64,000 bases of DNA from an uncultured Bryobacteraceae bacterium. GTDB taxonomy: Bacteria > Acidobacteriota > Terriglobia > Bryobacterales > Bryobacteraceae. Shown here piece after piece: positions 1-10,100 of this stretch; position 1 is the stretch's first letter, and every line of letters begins with the position of its first letter. The DNA is taken from assembly GCA_938003835.1 (NCBI GenBank), contig CALKXJ010000020.1, positions 124,001 to 188,000 on the forward strand, in the 5' to 3' direction. A model generated the notes under the pieces. The model saw nothing but the letters and a program-made list of their open reading frames with translations. It was not told the origin of the DNA and did not search any database. A program made the translations under genes and the position numbers.

Positions 1-895
1 TGTCGACTGCCATGCCGGCGAGTCGCTCGAGAGCATCACGCCGCTGCTGGTGCCCCGCACGCCCTCCTGGCAAGCCGGCGAGAGCGGGCCGGCGGCCCGC
101 GCGCCCAGCGTGAGGCACCGCTGGGACCAGCCCGGCCGCAAGCACCTGACGCCGGAGGCCTATGCGCGTCGCGCCGCCGAGATGGCTGCGCGCGGCTTCC
201 CGATCCTCAAGTTCGACATCGACGTCCCAATGCCGTTCCCCACCGATCAGTACAATCGGGACCTGAGCCCGGCGGAGGTGGACTACGCCGCCTCGCTGGT
301 GGCCGCCGTCCGGCAAGCCGTCGGGCCGGGCCTCGGCGTGGCGATTGACTGCCACTGGAACTACGGTGTCGGCGCCGCCGTCGAGCTGGCGCGGGCGCTC
401 GAGCCCTATCGCCTGGCGTGGTTCGAAGATCCCGTTCCTCCGGAGAATCTGGACGCCCTCGCCCAGGTGCAGCGCGCCACGCGGCTGCCGGTAGCCACCG
501 GCGAAAACCATTACCACCGCGTCGATTTCGAGCGGCTGATCCGGGAAGCGGGCCTTCGCCTGCTCGCGCCGGACGTGCAGAAGGTCGGGCTCTGGGAAGG
601 GCGCAAGCTCGCCGACCTCGCCGACATGCATTACGTCAACCTGGCGTTCCACAATGTCAGCGGACCGATCGGCACCATGGCCGGCGTCCACCTTTCGGCC
701 GCCGTACCCAACTTCCTGGCTCTGGAGTGGCACGCCGCGGACGTTCCCTTCTTCGACGCGCTGGTTCGCGGGCTTGATGGTCCGCTGATCGAAAACGGCT
801 CGATCCGCGTGCCGGACGCTCCCGGGCTCGGCATTGAGCTCGATGAGGATGTCGCCTGGCGCTATCGCAAGCCGGGCGAGAGATTCTTCGAGTAG
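1..895 (+). CDS. Enolase-superfamily sugar-acid dehydratase/racemase (MR/MLE), 5'-truncated
   Basis: The reading frame is open from base 2, so the true start lies before the window; the in-frame GTG at 50 is probably internal. What remains is the catalytic barrel of a mandelate racemase/muconate lactonizing-type enzyme, which abstracts a proton alpha to a carboxylate, usually of an acid sugar. Visible landmarks are LKFDID (general-base strand), AIDCHWNY (first metal ligand), WFEDPVPPEN (second ligand, Glu), TGENHYHR (third ligand, Glu) and the HNVSGPIG / ALEWH segments near the C terminus. The substrate cannot be read from sequence. Its last 34 bases overlap, convergently, the end of the next gene. 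Confidence 0.85.
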   Translation, partial: VDCHAGESLESITPLLVPRTPSWQAGESGPAARAPSVRHRWDQPGRKHLTPEAYARRAAEMAARGFPILKFDIDVPMPFPTDQYNRDLSPAEVDYAASLVAAVRQAVGPGLGVAIDCHWNYGVGAAVELARALEPYRLAWFEDPVPPENLDALAQVQRATRLPVATGENHYHRVDFERLIREAGLRLLAPDVQKVGLWEGRKLADLADMHYVNLAFHNVSGPIGTMAGVHLSAAVPNFLALEWHAADVPFFDALVRGLDGPLIENGSIRVPDAPGLGIELDEDVAWRYRKPGERFFE

Positions 896-3800
896 CGCCG
901 GGCGAGCAGCAACAGAAACGCTGCGCCGCCGGCGAACGCGGCCGCGAGCGCGGCGACGCCGTTCATACGCAGGTCGGCGGCCGGCTGCGTCGCCAGGGGC
1001 AGGGCGCGCCGCGCCGCCTCGATCCAGAACAGCGCCACGCCGAAGCTCACCAGATCGACGCTCGAAGTGCGGATCACCAGCCAGACGATGCCGATGAGCA
1101 CCGCGCCGGCGGCGAAATGGAAAAGCCACTGCCAGGCATTCGTCGAGCGGCTGAGCGCCACCAGCGCCAGCACCACACCGGCCACCGCGAGGCCGGTGCG
1201 GAAACGCAGATAGCCGATGCCCGCCGATGCGAGGATCGTCGCCGTGCAGAGCGTTCCGAAGGAAACGAACAGGCTCCGGCCGAGGGCGGCGAAGGCGGGC
1301 AGGTAGGTCTCCGGACCTGCCAGGCTCCACAGCCCGACCGAGAGGCGGTCCCCGGGCACATGCTGGCTGGCGAAGGTCAGAGCCTCTGCCGTGCCCCAGA
1401 CAAGCGCGGCCACGGCGACAGCCCGCGCCAGGGAGGGCCTGGGCAGAGTGCGGTAGCCGTAGCCGACCTGCAAGAAAATGTCGGTCGCCAGCGCCAGCAG
1501 GAAGATGCCTGCGCCGGAGAGAACGGCCATGACCAGCCGGCTGAGCAGAGCCTGCTGAATATAGTTCTGAAGCGGCTTGGCCGTGTCGTAAGCCGCCAGG
1601 ACATTCGGCCACTCGTTGGCCGCGGCCGCCAGGGCCACCACCGTCGCGGTGCCGCCCGCCGCCAGATAAACTCTCCAGCGCGGCTGATGCGCCGCCTCTC
1701 CCTCGCGGCCGCTCAGGCGGCGGATCCCCGCGACGAGCAGCAGCAGACCCAAGGCGCCGCCGAGCGCCGGCATGATCGTCGATTGCAACCGCGGCCGGTT
1801 GAACTCGCGCAGCCATTCTTCAGGCAGTTTCAGGAAGCGGCGGAAGTAGGAGATGTCCTCTCCTACCACGGTCAGCGACAGCCGCGCCGTCGCTTCACCG
1901 GCGCGGAAGCCCTGTTCCTCCCAGACAAAGACGTGATCGGTGCGATTCTCGAGGTTCGATACGTTCGAGTCGACCAGCCGGTAGCGCTCGATGGCAATCT
2001 TCTGGAATTCGGCCAGCCAGCCCTCGGCCCGCCGGCGCGCCTCCTCCGGCGTCAACCTGGCCCCGGGCGCCTTCTCATCGAGAACATGGTCGAGGCGAAA
2101 AGCACGGCCCTGCTGATCAACGAAGACCCGCCACTCCTCGCGCTCCAGCGGCCTGTAATAACGCACCGACCAGACACCAGCCGTCGTTCGATCCCGGACG
2201 ATTTCGTTGGCGCGCCGGGGGCCCTCCAGGCGGCGCAGGTACTCGAAATCAGCGGCGTTCAATCCGGTGACGAATTGAACGGCTCGCCGCCACGATGCCG
2301 GATCGAGGTTCCGTTCACCAAGCGCGCGGTCGGCCGTGGCCGCCGCCTCGGCTTTCGTCACGAACACTCGGATAAAACCGCCGAACAGATAGGGGCGCCA
2401 GAGCAATCCCGCCAGAAGTCCTGCTGCGGCGGCAGCCCAGAGCCACGCCGGCGACCACTGCGGCGCGAGCGGCGGCGCGGGCGCCGGGCGTTCCCCCGCC
2501 TCCGCCGGAGCAGGCGAGACTTCGGCTTCCTCGTTCAAGACCCCGGGCGCGGTCACGAAGCCGCCGTTGCGCCGGTAAAAGAAGAGCGAGATGGCCAGCG
2601 GCAGAAGCACAATGCCTGCCACTGCGGCGCCGCTCAGGCGGAAGTACCAGCTCCCGGACTCGAACAGGAACATGCCGATGAATACGGCGTCCACGGTGTA
2701 GTGCCACACCAGCGTCGCCATGATGCCCCACCGCAACATGACTGCGCCGGCCAGCACGCCGATCAGGCCCACTTCGACCCCGCGAATCCATCCCGGCTGC
2801 TGCGGATAGTTCGAGTGGAGAAAGCCCCAGACCAGCGCAGGAACGAGCAGGGCCAGCCAGCTGGAGCGCAGGTAGCGCTTGAGAAGTGCGATCGCCAGCA
2901 GGCGGAACCAGAACTCCTCCGATGTGGAAGCCAGCACGGAGATTGTCAGCGGGTACAGCCACGGCGCGGCCGTTGACAGCAGATCCGAGTAACCCACATC
3001 CTGCGGGCTCCAGGCGCCGAACCGGCGCCCCACGAGATAAAAAGCCACCACGAGACCTAGGTGAACGGCGGTCAGGCCATAGCCGGTGACGCAGGCCAGG
3101 AAGAACTCTTTGGTAGCAAGGCCTCGGCGGGAGAAGAGGGCTGCCAGCGACGCTTTCTTCGGGTGTGCGCTCCGGTACAGCGGCTCGCCTGCCGCCGCGG
3201 CCAGGATCACATAGAAGAACGTACCCACGCCGGCGCCCACCGCCTGTAGCAGGCCGAAGAGCACGGTTTCCCGGAAGGGCGTGGAGGTGGGCATGCCGTC
3301 GATGAAGAAGGCGAGCAGGTTGAGCTGGTTGAGTACCATCAACCCGCCGACCACGCCGCTGAGCGCCACCAGCGGCCTCCAGGGAATCTGGCGACGCCGG
3401 AGCCAGCGGATCACCAGGATGACGGCGGCGACAAACAGCACGGCGGCGCAGGCTTCCGCGGCCCACTGAAACAGCTCGTTGCTGGCGCGCATCCGCGCGA
3501 AGTCCCGCTCCCACTGTTCGGGAACGTGAAGGAACTCCAGGTACTCGCCGATGCGGTCACCTTGAACCACCACTCGCCGGCGGAGCGTGGCGCCTTTGGC
3601 TGCGAAACCCTCTTCCTCCCAGGTGAACCGGTGATCCTGGCGCGCCGGGCGCTCTTCCGCCCGCTGCTCGACGAGCCGGTGCGGCGCTTCGGTCTGACTG
3701 CGGAGGAAGGCTTCGGCAATGGCGCGCGCCTCCTCCGGAGCGAGGCGCGCCCCCGGCGCCGCCTCTTCGATGACGTGCCGGAAGCCCACCAGTCGGCCCT

Positions 3801-4170
3801 GCGGCGACAGATAAACCGCCAACTCCTCTCTCTCCGGCGGGCGGAACCACCGTGCCCGCCAGCGCCAGACCGGCACGCGCTCGCCCATGAGCCGGTTGGC
3901 CTCTTCGAGTCCCAACTCGCGCTCGAGGAACAGCCGCGCCCGGTCATCCGGGTCGAACAGCGTCAGTTGCCGATAGCCGGCTGTGCCGAGCCCCTGCGAG
4001 GAGAGAAATTCCGCTGCTCGCACCGTGATTTCGCTCTTCGAGTAACGCAGCGTGAGCGAGGCTTGCGGGAAGGCGGCCCGCCAGTTCTCCACCACGTACC
4101 AGACCGAGAGGACGCTCACTGCCGCGAGCCCCGCCATCAGCCTCTTCTCAGGCGTCTCGATCCGCTCCAC
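862..4170 (-). CDS. Large CPBP-family intramembrane protease-like protein with internal duplication
   Basis: About 1102 aa, several times longer than a normal CPBP (Abi) protein. The start chosen is GTG at 4170, because GGAGGAAGG lies a few bases upstream; the frame extends to a TTG at 4194 without a better site. The first half has a membrane anchor, a soluble segment (about residues 60-215), then a multi-span domain with the CPBP motifs TSEEFWFRL (EExxxR, about residue 417), GFLHSN (about 450) and WHYTVDA. The second half repeats the soluble segment (compare RPPEREE with RPLEREE, and PGARLAPEEAR with PGARLTPEEAR) followed by more membrane spans, but no EExxxR copy is visible there. CPBP proteins are Rce1-like proteases or membrane chaperone-like proteins; the substrate is unknown. 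Confidence 0.8.
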   Translation of the reverse strand: MERIETPEKRLMAGLAAVSVLSVWYVVENWRAAFPQASLTLRYSKSEITVRAAEFLSSQGLGTAGYRQLTLFDPDDRARLFLERELGLEEANRLMGERVPVWRWRARWFRPPEREELAVYLSPQGRLVGFRHVIEEAAPGARLAPEEARAIAEAFLRSQTEAPHRLVEQRAEERPARQDHRFTWEEEGFAAKGATLRRRVVVQGDRIGEYLEFLHVPEQWERDFARMRASNELFQWAAEACAAVLFVAAVILVIRWLRRRQIPWRPLVALSGVVGGLMVLNQLNLLAFFIDGMPTSTPFRETVLFGLLQAVGAGVGTFFYVILAAAAGEPLYRSAHPKKASLAALFSRRGLATKEFFLACVTGYGLTAVHLGLVVAFYLVGRRFGAWSPQDVGYSDLLSTAAPWLYPLTISVLASTSEEFWFRLLAIALLKRYLRSSWLALLVPALVWGFLHSNYPQQPGWIRGVEVGLIGVLAGAVMLRWGIMATLVWHYTVDAVFIGMFLFESGSWYFRLSGAAVAGIVLLPLAISLFFYRRNGGFVTAPGVLNEEAEVSPAPAEAGERPAPAPPLAPQWSPAWLWAAAAAGLLAGLLWRPYLFGGFIRVFVTKAEAAATADRALGERNLDPASWRRAVQFVTGLNAADFEYLRRLEGPRRANEIVRDRTTAGVWSVRYYRPLEREEWRVFVDQQGRAFRLDHVLDEKAPGARLTPEEARRRAEGWLAEFQKIAIERYRLVDSNVSNLENRTDHVFVWEEQGFRAGEATARLSLTVVGEDISYFRRFLKLPEEWLREFNRPRLQSTIMPALGGALGLLLLVAGIRRLSGREGEAAHQPRWRVYLAAGGTATVVALAAAANEWPNVLAAYDTAKPLQNYIQQALLSRLVMAVLSGAGIFLLALATDIFLQVGYGYRTLPRPSLARAVAVAALVWGTAEALTFASQHVPGDRLSVGLWSLAGPETYLPAFAALGRSLFVSFGTLCTATILASAGIGYLRFRTGLAVAGVVLALVALSRSTNAWQWLFHFAAGAVLIGIVWLVIRTSSVDLVSFGVALFWIEAARRALPLATQPAADLRMNGVAALAAAFAGGAAFLLLLARRYSKNLSPGLR

Positions 4171-4250
4171 TTGCCTTCCTCCGGTACCCTCCAACTATAC
4201 CGGCAGTCGTGATACATTCGCCGGAAGAACCACCACGCAAGGAGGATCGA

Positions 4251-6863
4251 ATGCGTCTGACGCGAAGGAGCCTGTTCATCAGTGTGGCGGCGGCCGCGGC
4301 GGCGCGGGCCGCTGCCGAATCGGGTGAGACGACCTTCCCGGTGATGCCCGGCCGGCGTTTCTCCGGCGAAGCCCTGCGCGAAATCGCCTTCCCGCTGGGG
4401 GGCATCGGCACCGGGACCATCTCTCTGGGAGGCTGCGGCCAGCTCCGGGACTGGGAGATCCTGAACCGGCCGGCCAAGGGGGCGCGAAATCCGTTCACAT
4501 TCGCCTGCCTGCGCTTGGCCGGGGGCGAGCTCGAAAAGCCGGTGATCCGGGTGCTCGAACGCCGGCCGTTGCCCCCGTTCAACTACGCCCACGGCGTGCC
4601 CCGGGAGACCAGCCTCGGCCTGCCGCGCTTCCGTAAGGCGACCTTCGTCGGCGCCTACCCGTTCGCCCAGCTCCACCTTGCCGACGCCCGCCTGCCCGTC
4701 GAGGTGCTGCTCGAGGCCTTCAATCCGATGATCCCGCTCGATACGGACGACTCCGGCCTGCCCGTCGCCGTGCTGGACTACACCGTCGCCTCCCACGCCA
4801 CCGCGCCGCTCGATGTGGCCGTGGCCTTCTCCATGATGAATCCCATCGGCGCTGCCGCGATGACGCTCCAGGGCGGACGCCGCGCGCCGCACTTTGGCCA
4901 GAACGTCAACGAGTTCCGCCGCGACAAGGGCGTCGCCGGCATTCTGATGTCCTCGAAGAAATATCCGCCGGACTCGGCCCGCTACGGAACCATGGCTTTG
5001 CTCACTCGCGACGGCGATCTCTCCTGGCGCCTGCGCTGGGAGCATGGCGCCTGGTGGGATGAGCTCCACAAGTGGTGGGATGAGTTCCTCGCGAAAGGCC
5101 GCTTCCCGAACAACTCTGCTCCGCCGTCGGAGGACGGCGCCACCGAGTACGCCACGCTCGCCACGCACTTTACGCTCGAACCCGGCGCGAGCCGCAAGAT
5201 TACCTTCGTGCTTGCTTGGCACTTCCCCAACGTCGAAATCAATTGGAGCGGCGACGAGAAGGTGCGCGGCATGGTGCTCAAGAACCACTACGGCACGCGC
5301 TGGCCGTCGGCCTGGGAGCCCGGCCGCTATGTGCTCGAGCACTACGACAGGCTGCGGCGCCGCTCGGAGGCGTACCGCGACGCCCTGTACTCCTCCACGC
5401 TCCCGCCCGCGGTGCTCGATGCCGTCTCCAGCCAGGCCTCCATCATCCGCACGCCTACGGTGATGGTGCTCGAAGGCAGGAAGACGCTCGCCTTCGAGGG
5501 CTGCAACGACAGCTCCGGCTGCTGCCCCATGAACTGCACCCACGTTTACAACTACGAGCAGGCGATGGCCTTCCTCTATCCCGAGCTCGAACGCAGCATG
5601 CGGGAGATCGACTTCCTCATCAACATGCGCGAAGACGGCAGCATGGGCTTCCGCACCGCCGTGCCGCTTGAAAAGGGCGGCCGCGTGCCCTTTCCCGCGG
5701 CGGACGGGCAGATGGGATGCGTGATGAAGGTCTACCGGGAGTGGCAGCTCTCAGGCGACGATGCCTGGCTCAAGAAGCTCTGGCCCGAGGTCAAACGCGC
5801 GCTCGAGTATGCCTGGAAACAGTGGGACGCCGATCAGGACGGCGTCATGGAGGGCGAGCAGCACAACACCTACGACATCGAGTTCTACGGCCCGAACACG
5901 ATGATGGGGACGCTCTACCTGGGGGCGCTGACCGCCGCGGCCCGCATGGCCCGGCACCTCGGCGAGACCGCGACGGCGGAACGCTACGAGCAGCTCGCGC
6001 GTGCCGGCAGCGCCAAACTCGATCAACTGCTCTTCAACGGCGAGTTCTACATCCAGCGCGTCGACGAGCGGAATCCGAAGGCGGCCAAGTATCAATATGG
6101 CGAAGGGTGTCTGTCGGACCAGTTGCTCGGCCAGTGGTTCGCCGAGGTCGTCGCACTGGGCAAGCTCCTGCCGCAGGAGCACATTCGCCGCGCCCTGGCC
6201 TCGATCTTCCGCTACAACTTCCGCGAGAACTTCGAGGACTTCCCGAATGCGCAGCGGCTCTACGCGCTCAACGACGACAAAGGGCTGCTGCTGTGCAGTT
6301 GGCCCAAAGGCGGCCGCCCGGAGCTGCCCTTCGTCTATTCCGACGAGGTCTGGTCGGGTATCGAGTACCAGGTGGCCGCACACCTCATCTACGAGGGAAT
6401 GGTGAAAGAGGGTCTCACCATCGTGCGAGCCGTCCGCGAGCGCCACGACGGCATCCGGCGCAACCCCTGGAACGAGTTCGAATGCGGCAGCCACTACGCC
6501 CGCGCCATGGCGAGCTGGTCCTTGCTCACCGCCTTGAGCGGATTCCACTATTCCGCCCCGGCCAAGGAGCTGGCTTTCCGGCCTCGCTACCGCCAGAACG
6601 CCTTCCGCTGTCTGTTCGTGGCGGGTTCGGCCTGGGGAACCTACAGCCAGGAGGGCGCGGACCAGAGGCTGCGCGCCGCCGTCGAGGTCGCCGAGGGGAA
6701 GCTGGAGATCGCCCGGCTCCGCCTGCCCTTCGCGAAGGCGGACGCCACGGTGCGCGCCTCAATACCGGCAAAGCTGCACGTCGCCGAAGGGACTGCCGTG
6801 GTTGAATTCCAGCCGCCCGCGAGGCTGGAGGGCGGCCAAAAGCTGGAGATTTCGCTCGGCTGA
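4251..6863 (+). CDS. GH116-family glycoside hydrolase (glucosylceramidase/beta-glucosidase type), Tat-exported
   Basis: 870 aa. The start at ATG 4251 is fixed by AAGGAGG a few bases upstream; the frame is open further but without a ribosome site. It begins with a twin-arginine leader (LTRRSLFI followed by an Ala-rich stretch), so the folded enzyme is probably exported by Tat. The body matches GH116 (human GBA2 relatives): the N-terminal FPLGGIGTGTISLGG segment, CTHVYNYEQAMAFLYPEL in the (alpha/alpha)6 barrel, and NTYDIEFYGPN, where the TYD aspartate corresponds by motif to the likely acid/base. Family members cleave beta-glucosides, beta-xylosides or GlcNAc; the exact glycan is not predictable. 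It diverges from the CPBP gene across an 80-bp gap and runs convergently into the peroxiredoxin gene. Confidence 0.85.
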   Translation: MRLTRRSLFISVAAAAAARAAAESGETTFPVMPGRRFSGEALREIAFPLGGIGTGTISLGGCGQLRDWEILNRPAKGARNPFTFACLRLAGGELEKPVIRVLERRPLPPFNYAHGVPRETSLGLPRFRKATFVGAYPFAQLHLADARLPVEVLLEAFNPMIPLDTDDSGLPVAVLDYTVASHATAPLDVAVAFSMMNPIGAAAMTLQGGRRAPHFGQNVNEFRRDKGVAGILMSSKKYPPDSARYGTMALLTRDGDLSWRLRWEHGAWWDELHKWWDEFLAKGRFPNNSAPPSEDGATEYATLATHFTLEPGASRKITFVLAWHFPNVEINWSGDEKVRGMVLKNHYGTRWPSAWEPGRYVLEHYDRLRRRSEAYRDALYSSTLPPAVLDAVSSQASIIRTPTVMVLEGRKTLAFEGCNDSSGCCPMNCTHVYNYEQAMAFLYPELERSMREIDFLINMREDGSMGFRTAVPLEKGGRVPFPAADGQMGCVMKVYREWQLSGDDAWLKKLWPEVKRALEYAWKQWDADQDGVMEGEQHNTYDIEFYGPNTMMGTLYLGALTAAARMARHLGETATAERYEQLARAGSAKLDQLLFNGEFYIQRVDERNPKAAKYQYGEGCLSDQLLGQWFAEVVALGKLLPQEHIRRALASIFRYNFRENFEDFPNAQRLYALNDDKGLLLCSWPKGGRPELPFVYSDEVWSGIEYQVAAHLIYEGMVKEGLTIVRAVRERHDGIRRNPWNEFECGSHYARAMASWSLLTALSGFHYSAPAKELAFRPRYRQNAFRCLFVAGSAWGTYSQEGADQRLRAAVEVAEGKLEIARLRLPFAKADATVRASIPAKLHVAEGTAVVEFQPPARLEGGQKLEISLG

Positions 6864-6868
6864 GCGCC

Positions 6869-7393
6869 TCAGCTCTTCTTGAGCCGGGTGCACGCATTCA
6901 GCGCGCCCGTCGGGTCGATCGCCGCCTGGCCCTCTTCGATGTGCCGGATCCGGCCCTCGCCGTCGATGACAAAAGTCGTCCGGCTGGCGATGCCGCGCTC
7001 TTCGATGAGCACGCCGTAGTCGCGGGAAGCCTTGCGCATGAAGTCGCTCAACATCGCATAGGAAGCGCCGATCTCGCCAGCCCAGTGCTGCAAGGTCGGC
7101 AGGTTATCCGTGCTCACCAGGAAGACCTCCGCGCCGGCCTCCTCGAACTTGGCCAGATGATCCCGGTAAGCGTGCACCTCCTTGGTGCAACCCCCGGTGA
7201 AGGCCGCCGGAAAGAAGGCGAGCACCACCGTCTTGCCCCGCAGCTCGGCGAGCGAGACGGGCTTGCCGGTGGTCGACGGCAGCGTGAACGCCGGCGCCAT
7301 GTCGCCCACTTTGAGATGCGTTTTGCCCGGAGTCTGGCCGAAGGCGGTCCCCGCAAGGATCAGGCTTGCCGCGAGAGTCGAAACGAACTTCAT
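6869..7393 (-). CDS. Exported peroxiredoxin (AhpC/TSA, BCP-like)
   Basis: 174 aa. It has a cleavable signal peptide ([19 protein letters not shown]), so the enzyme probably acts in the periplasm. The thioredoxin-fold core contains [11 protein letters not shown], then [13 protein letters not shown] with the peroxidatic cysteine; a second cysteine close to the C terminus (NACTRL) may be resolving. The family reduces peroxides using thiol donors. AAGGAGG precedes the ATG at 7393. Only 5 bases separate its stop from that of the convergent GH116 gene, so no terminator hairpin fits between them. Confidence 0.88.
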   Translation of the reverse strand: MKFVSTLAASLILAGTAFGQTPGKTHLKVGDMAPAFTLPSTTGKPVSLAELRGKTVVLAFFPAAFTGGCTKEVHAYRDHLAKFEEAGAEVFLVSTDNLPTLQHWAGEIGASYAMLSDFMRKASRDYGVLIEERGIASRTTFVIDGEGRIRHIEEGQAAIDPTGALNACTRLKKS

Positions 7394-7440
7394 GCACCCT
7401 CCTTTTCCATCATCTTAGCTGAAGCGCCGGGCGCGCCGGA

Positions 7441-8622
7441 TCAGGGTCGCAGGATCGCCACCGGCGCTTGCTGGATCTCGCCGGTCACCTGCGCGGCTTC
7501 GTCGCCGACGAAGATGTTGACCTCCGAGCGGACGCCGAACTCCTCCAGATAAATCCCCGGCTCGATCGAAAAACAGGTTCCGGGGATGATCCGCCGCTCG
7601 TCGTGCGTCTCGAGATTATCCATGTTGGCGCCGGCGCCATGGACGTCCCGGCCGATCGAGTGGCCCGTGCGATGAATGAACCGCTCGGCGAAGCCCTGCT
7701 CGCGGATATACTCCCGTGCGGCGTCGTCCACTTCGTAGCCCCGAAGCGTTCGCCGCTGGCGCGCCGCGTCCTGGACGAGCCGGACCGCCCGGTCGCGCGC
7801 CTCCCGCACGATGTCGAAGATGCGGACCATCGCCGAGGGCGCCTGCTCGCCGCAGTAACCCGTCCAAGTGCTGTCGTAGTAGACGGCCTCCGGGCGGTCG
7901 AACTTGGCCCAAAGATCGATCAGCACCCAGTCGCCGCGCCGGATCTCGCGCGAACGTTCACGCGAAGGCTCGTAGTGCGGGTTCGAGGCATTGTCGTTCA
8001 CCGCCACGATCGGGCCGTGGTCGGTCACCAGTCCCTCGCGGCGGAAGGCCTCGAGGATGAAATTCTTGATCGTCCACTCCGTGGTGGCGCGGCCGGCCCC
8101 GAGCTCGTTGCCGATCCGCCGGAAAGCCTGCCGCCGGATCTCATCCACCCTGCGGCCCGCCTCGAGATGCGTCCCCAATTGCTCCGTTGTCCAACGCGCC
8201 TCGAAATACTGCACCAGGTCGGCCGAACTCGCCACCGCGACGCCGCAGCTCCGCACCAGCTCCACGGTTCCGGCGTCCACCATCGCCACATAGGGAATCG
8301 CGCACTCCGGCGAGTATTGCATCGCCACCGTCCGCATGTCGGCGAGCAATTCCTCCAGGCCTGCGCGGTGGCTGCGCCAGCTCGAGTAGACCTGCTTCTT
8401 CCCGGGCAGCGCGTCGAGTATCCCCGCTTCCACCTGATGCACCAGGCCGCGCGGCTCACCCGTGGCCGGAATCAGGTAGTACCACCGGCGCGTAGCCAGT
8501 CGCGGCGGCTCGAATTCGAGGATCCGGTAGGCGAGCGGGTCGCGCCGGTGATGATCCATGAACAGCCAGCCGTCCAGTCCCTCGGCGCCCACCGCCCTCT
8601 GAATTTCGACGAGCCTTCCCAT
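7441..8622 (-). CDS. M24-family metallopeptidase (Xaa-Pro aminopeptidase-like)
   Basis: 393 aa. The pita-bread peptidase domain fills the C-terminal half, and its metal ligands are visible in order: Asp in VLIDLWAK, Asp in YYDSTW, His in RTGHSIG, Glu in SIEPGIY and Glu in SEVNIF. The N-terminal half is the usual creatinase-type domain. No signal peptide is seen, so it is probably cytoplasmic, hydrolysing short peptides, likely with proline at P1'. The ATG at 8622 overlaps the stop of the peptide-transporter gene by one base (TGATG), with GGAGG upstream; a GTG one codon earlier is possible. The overlap with a peptide importer suggests uptake followed by hydrolysis. Confidence 0.85.
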   Translation of the reverse strand: MGRLVEIQRAVGAEGLDGWLFMDHHRRDPLAYRILEFEPPRLATRRWYYLIPATGEPRGLVHQVEAGILDALPGKKQVYSSWRSHRAGLEELLADMRTVAMQYSPECAIPYVAMVDAGTVELVRSCGVAVASSADLVQYFEARWTTEQLGTHLEAGRRVDEIRRQAFRRIGNELGAGRATTEWTIKNFILEAFRREGLVTDHGPIVAVNDNASNPHYEPSRERSREIRRGDWVLIDLWAKFDRPEAVYYDSTWTGYCGEQAPSAMVRIFDIVREARDRAVRLVQDAARQRRTLRGYEVDDAAREYIREQGFAERFIHRTGHSIGRDVHGAGANMDNLETHDERRIIPGTCFSIEPGIYLEEFGVRSEVNIFVGDEAAQVTGEIQQAPVAILRP

Positions 8623-10100
8623 CACTTCACGCCTCCCATGAGCCGTTTCATCGGTCGCACCAACAGCGCCAGCACTACGGCTGCGGCGAAGCTAACGCCG
8701 GCCACGGCGCCGAACAGGGAGGGCAGCGACAGCGTTTCGTAAAGCGCCGCCGTCCTTCCGCCGAGGTAGTTTCCCACCGCCAAAGACAGAAACCAGACGC
8801 CCATCAGAAATCCCCCCACGCGCGGCGGTGCGAGCTTCGTCATCACGCTCAGTCCCACCGGGCTCAGGCAGAGCTCCCCGCAAGTGTGCAACAGGTACGT
8901 TCCCACGAGCCACAGCGGACTCACGGCGACGCCCGCCTCGGCGCGCCCCGCGGGAATGATCAGCAGGGCGAATCCGGCGCTCGCTCCCAGCAGGCCGAGC
9001 ACGAACTTCGCCGGGCTCGAAGGCTCGCGCTCGCCCAGCCGCACCCACAGCCAGGCGAAGACCGGCGCCAGAGCGATGATGAACAGCGAATTGAGCGATT
9101 GGAGCCAGCTTGCCGGAAAGTCGAAGCCGAGCACCTGCTTGTCGACGCTGCGCTGCGCGAACAGATTGAGCGTCGAACCGGCCTGCTCGAAGACTGCCCA
9201 AAACACCGTCGAGGCGGCAAACAGCACGCCGACCACCGCCAGCCGGCGGCGCTCCTCGCGGGTCCAATCCCCGCCCGCAAGCAGCCACACAAAGATCGCG
9301 CCCACCGCGACCAGCAGGCCTGCGCCGAAGGCGTTCGAAACCGCCTCCGGCGACAACCTCCAGGCGCCGGCGGACACGCCGGTCGCGACGAAGGTGCCGG
9401 CGAGCCCCGCGGCTCCCAGCCACGCCACCAGGCGCTTGATGACTCTCCGGCGCGCCCCAACGTCGATCGACGGCGGCAGCCCGGCGTCTCCCAGATGCTT
9501 GCCGCCCGCCACGTACTGGATCGTCCCCAGCGTCATCCCCAGCCCGGCCAGTGCAAAACCGAGATGCCAGTTCACGCGCTGTCCCAGGTATCCGCAGGCG
9601 AGCGGCGCCAGAAACGCTCCGAGATTGATGCCCATGTAGAAGATTGAGAAGCCTGCATCGCGCCGGGTATCACCGGGAGCATAAAGCCGGCCGACAATCG
9701 CGCTGATGTTCGGCTTCAGCAGACCGGTGCCGGCGGCGATCACCAACAACCCCCCAAAGAACGACGGCAGGCTGTGTACCACCAACAGGAAATTCCCCGC
9801 GGCAATGAGAAGCCCGCCGGCGAGCACCGCCCGGCGCTGCCCGAGCAGCCGGTCGGCCAGCCACCCGCCGGGCAGGCTCAGCAGATAAACCATGGCGGTG
9901 AACAACCCGTAGATGGCTCCCGCGCTCGCCACGGTGAAACCCAGGCCTCCCTGCGCTTCCGGCGCCGTCATGAAAAGGATCAACAGCGCCCGCATGCCGT
10001 AGTAGCTGAACCGCTCCCAGACCTCGGTGAAAAAGAGCGTGGCGAGACCGCGCGGGTGTCCGAAAAAGCCGCCTCCCGCCCGCTTCAATGGCGTCTCCAT
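8622..10100 (-). CDS. POT/PTR-family proton-dependent di/tripeptide transporter
   Basis: 492 aa, the usual length for the family, with about 12-14 hydrophobic segments. The start carries the classic signature FFTEVWERFSYYGMRALL (the ExxER-type motif used for proton coupling), and a later LHTCGELCLSPVGLSVM segment matches the second conserved POT region. It sits in the inner membrane and imports small peptides. Its ATG at 10100 lies inside the end of the ABC ATPase gene (16-base overlap) and its stop overlaps the start of the M24 peptidase, so the three genes are almost certainly one transcript. Confidence 0.9.
   Translation of the reverse strand: METPLKRAGGGFFGHPRGLATLFFTEVWERFSYYGMRALLILFMTAPEAQGGLGFTVASAGAIYGLFTAMVYLLSLPGGWLADRLLGQRRAVLAGGLLIAAGNFLLVVHSLPSFFGGLLVIAAGTGLLKPNISAIVGRLYAPGDTRRDAGFSIFYMGINLGAFLAPLACGYLGQRVNWHLGFALAGLGMTLGTIQYVAGGKHLGDAGLPPSIDVGARRRVIKRLVAWLGAAGLAGTFVATGVSAGAWRLSPEAVSNAFGAGLLVAVGAIFVWLLAGGDWTREERRRLAVVGVLFAASTVFWAVFEQAGSTLNLFAQRSVDKQVLGFDFPASWLQSLNSLFIIALAPVFAWLWVRLGEREPSSPAKFVLGLLGASAGFALLIIPAGRAEAGVAVSPLWLVGTYLLHTCGELCLSPVGLSVMTKLAPPRVGGFLMGVWFLSLAVGNYLGGRTAALYETLSLPSLFGAVAGVSFAAAVVLALLVRPMKRLMGGVK

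Noticed and set aside
1117-2976. A 619-codon open frame opposite the CPBP gene
   Set aside because: Low-complexity Arg/Gln/Gly composition, no start signal, fully overlapped by a gene with clear motifs.
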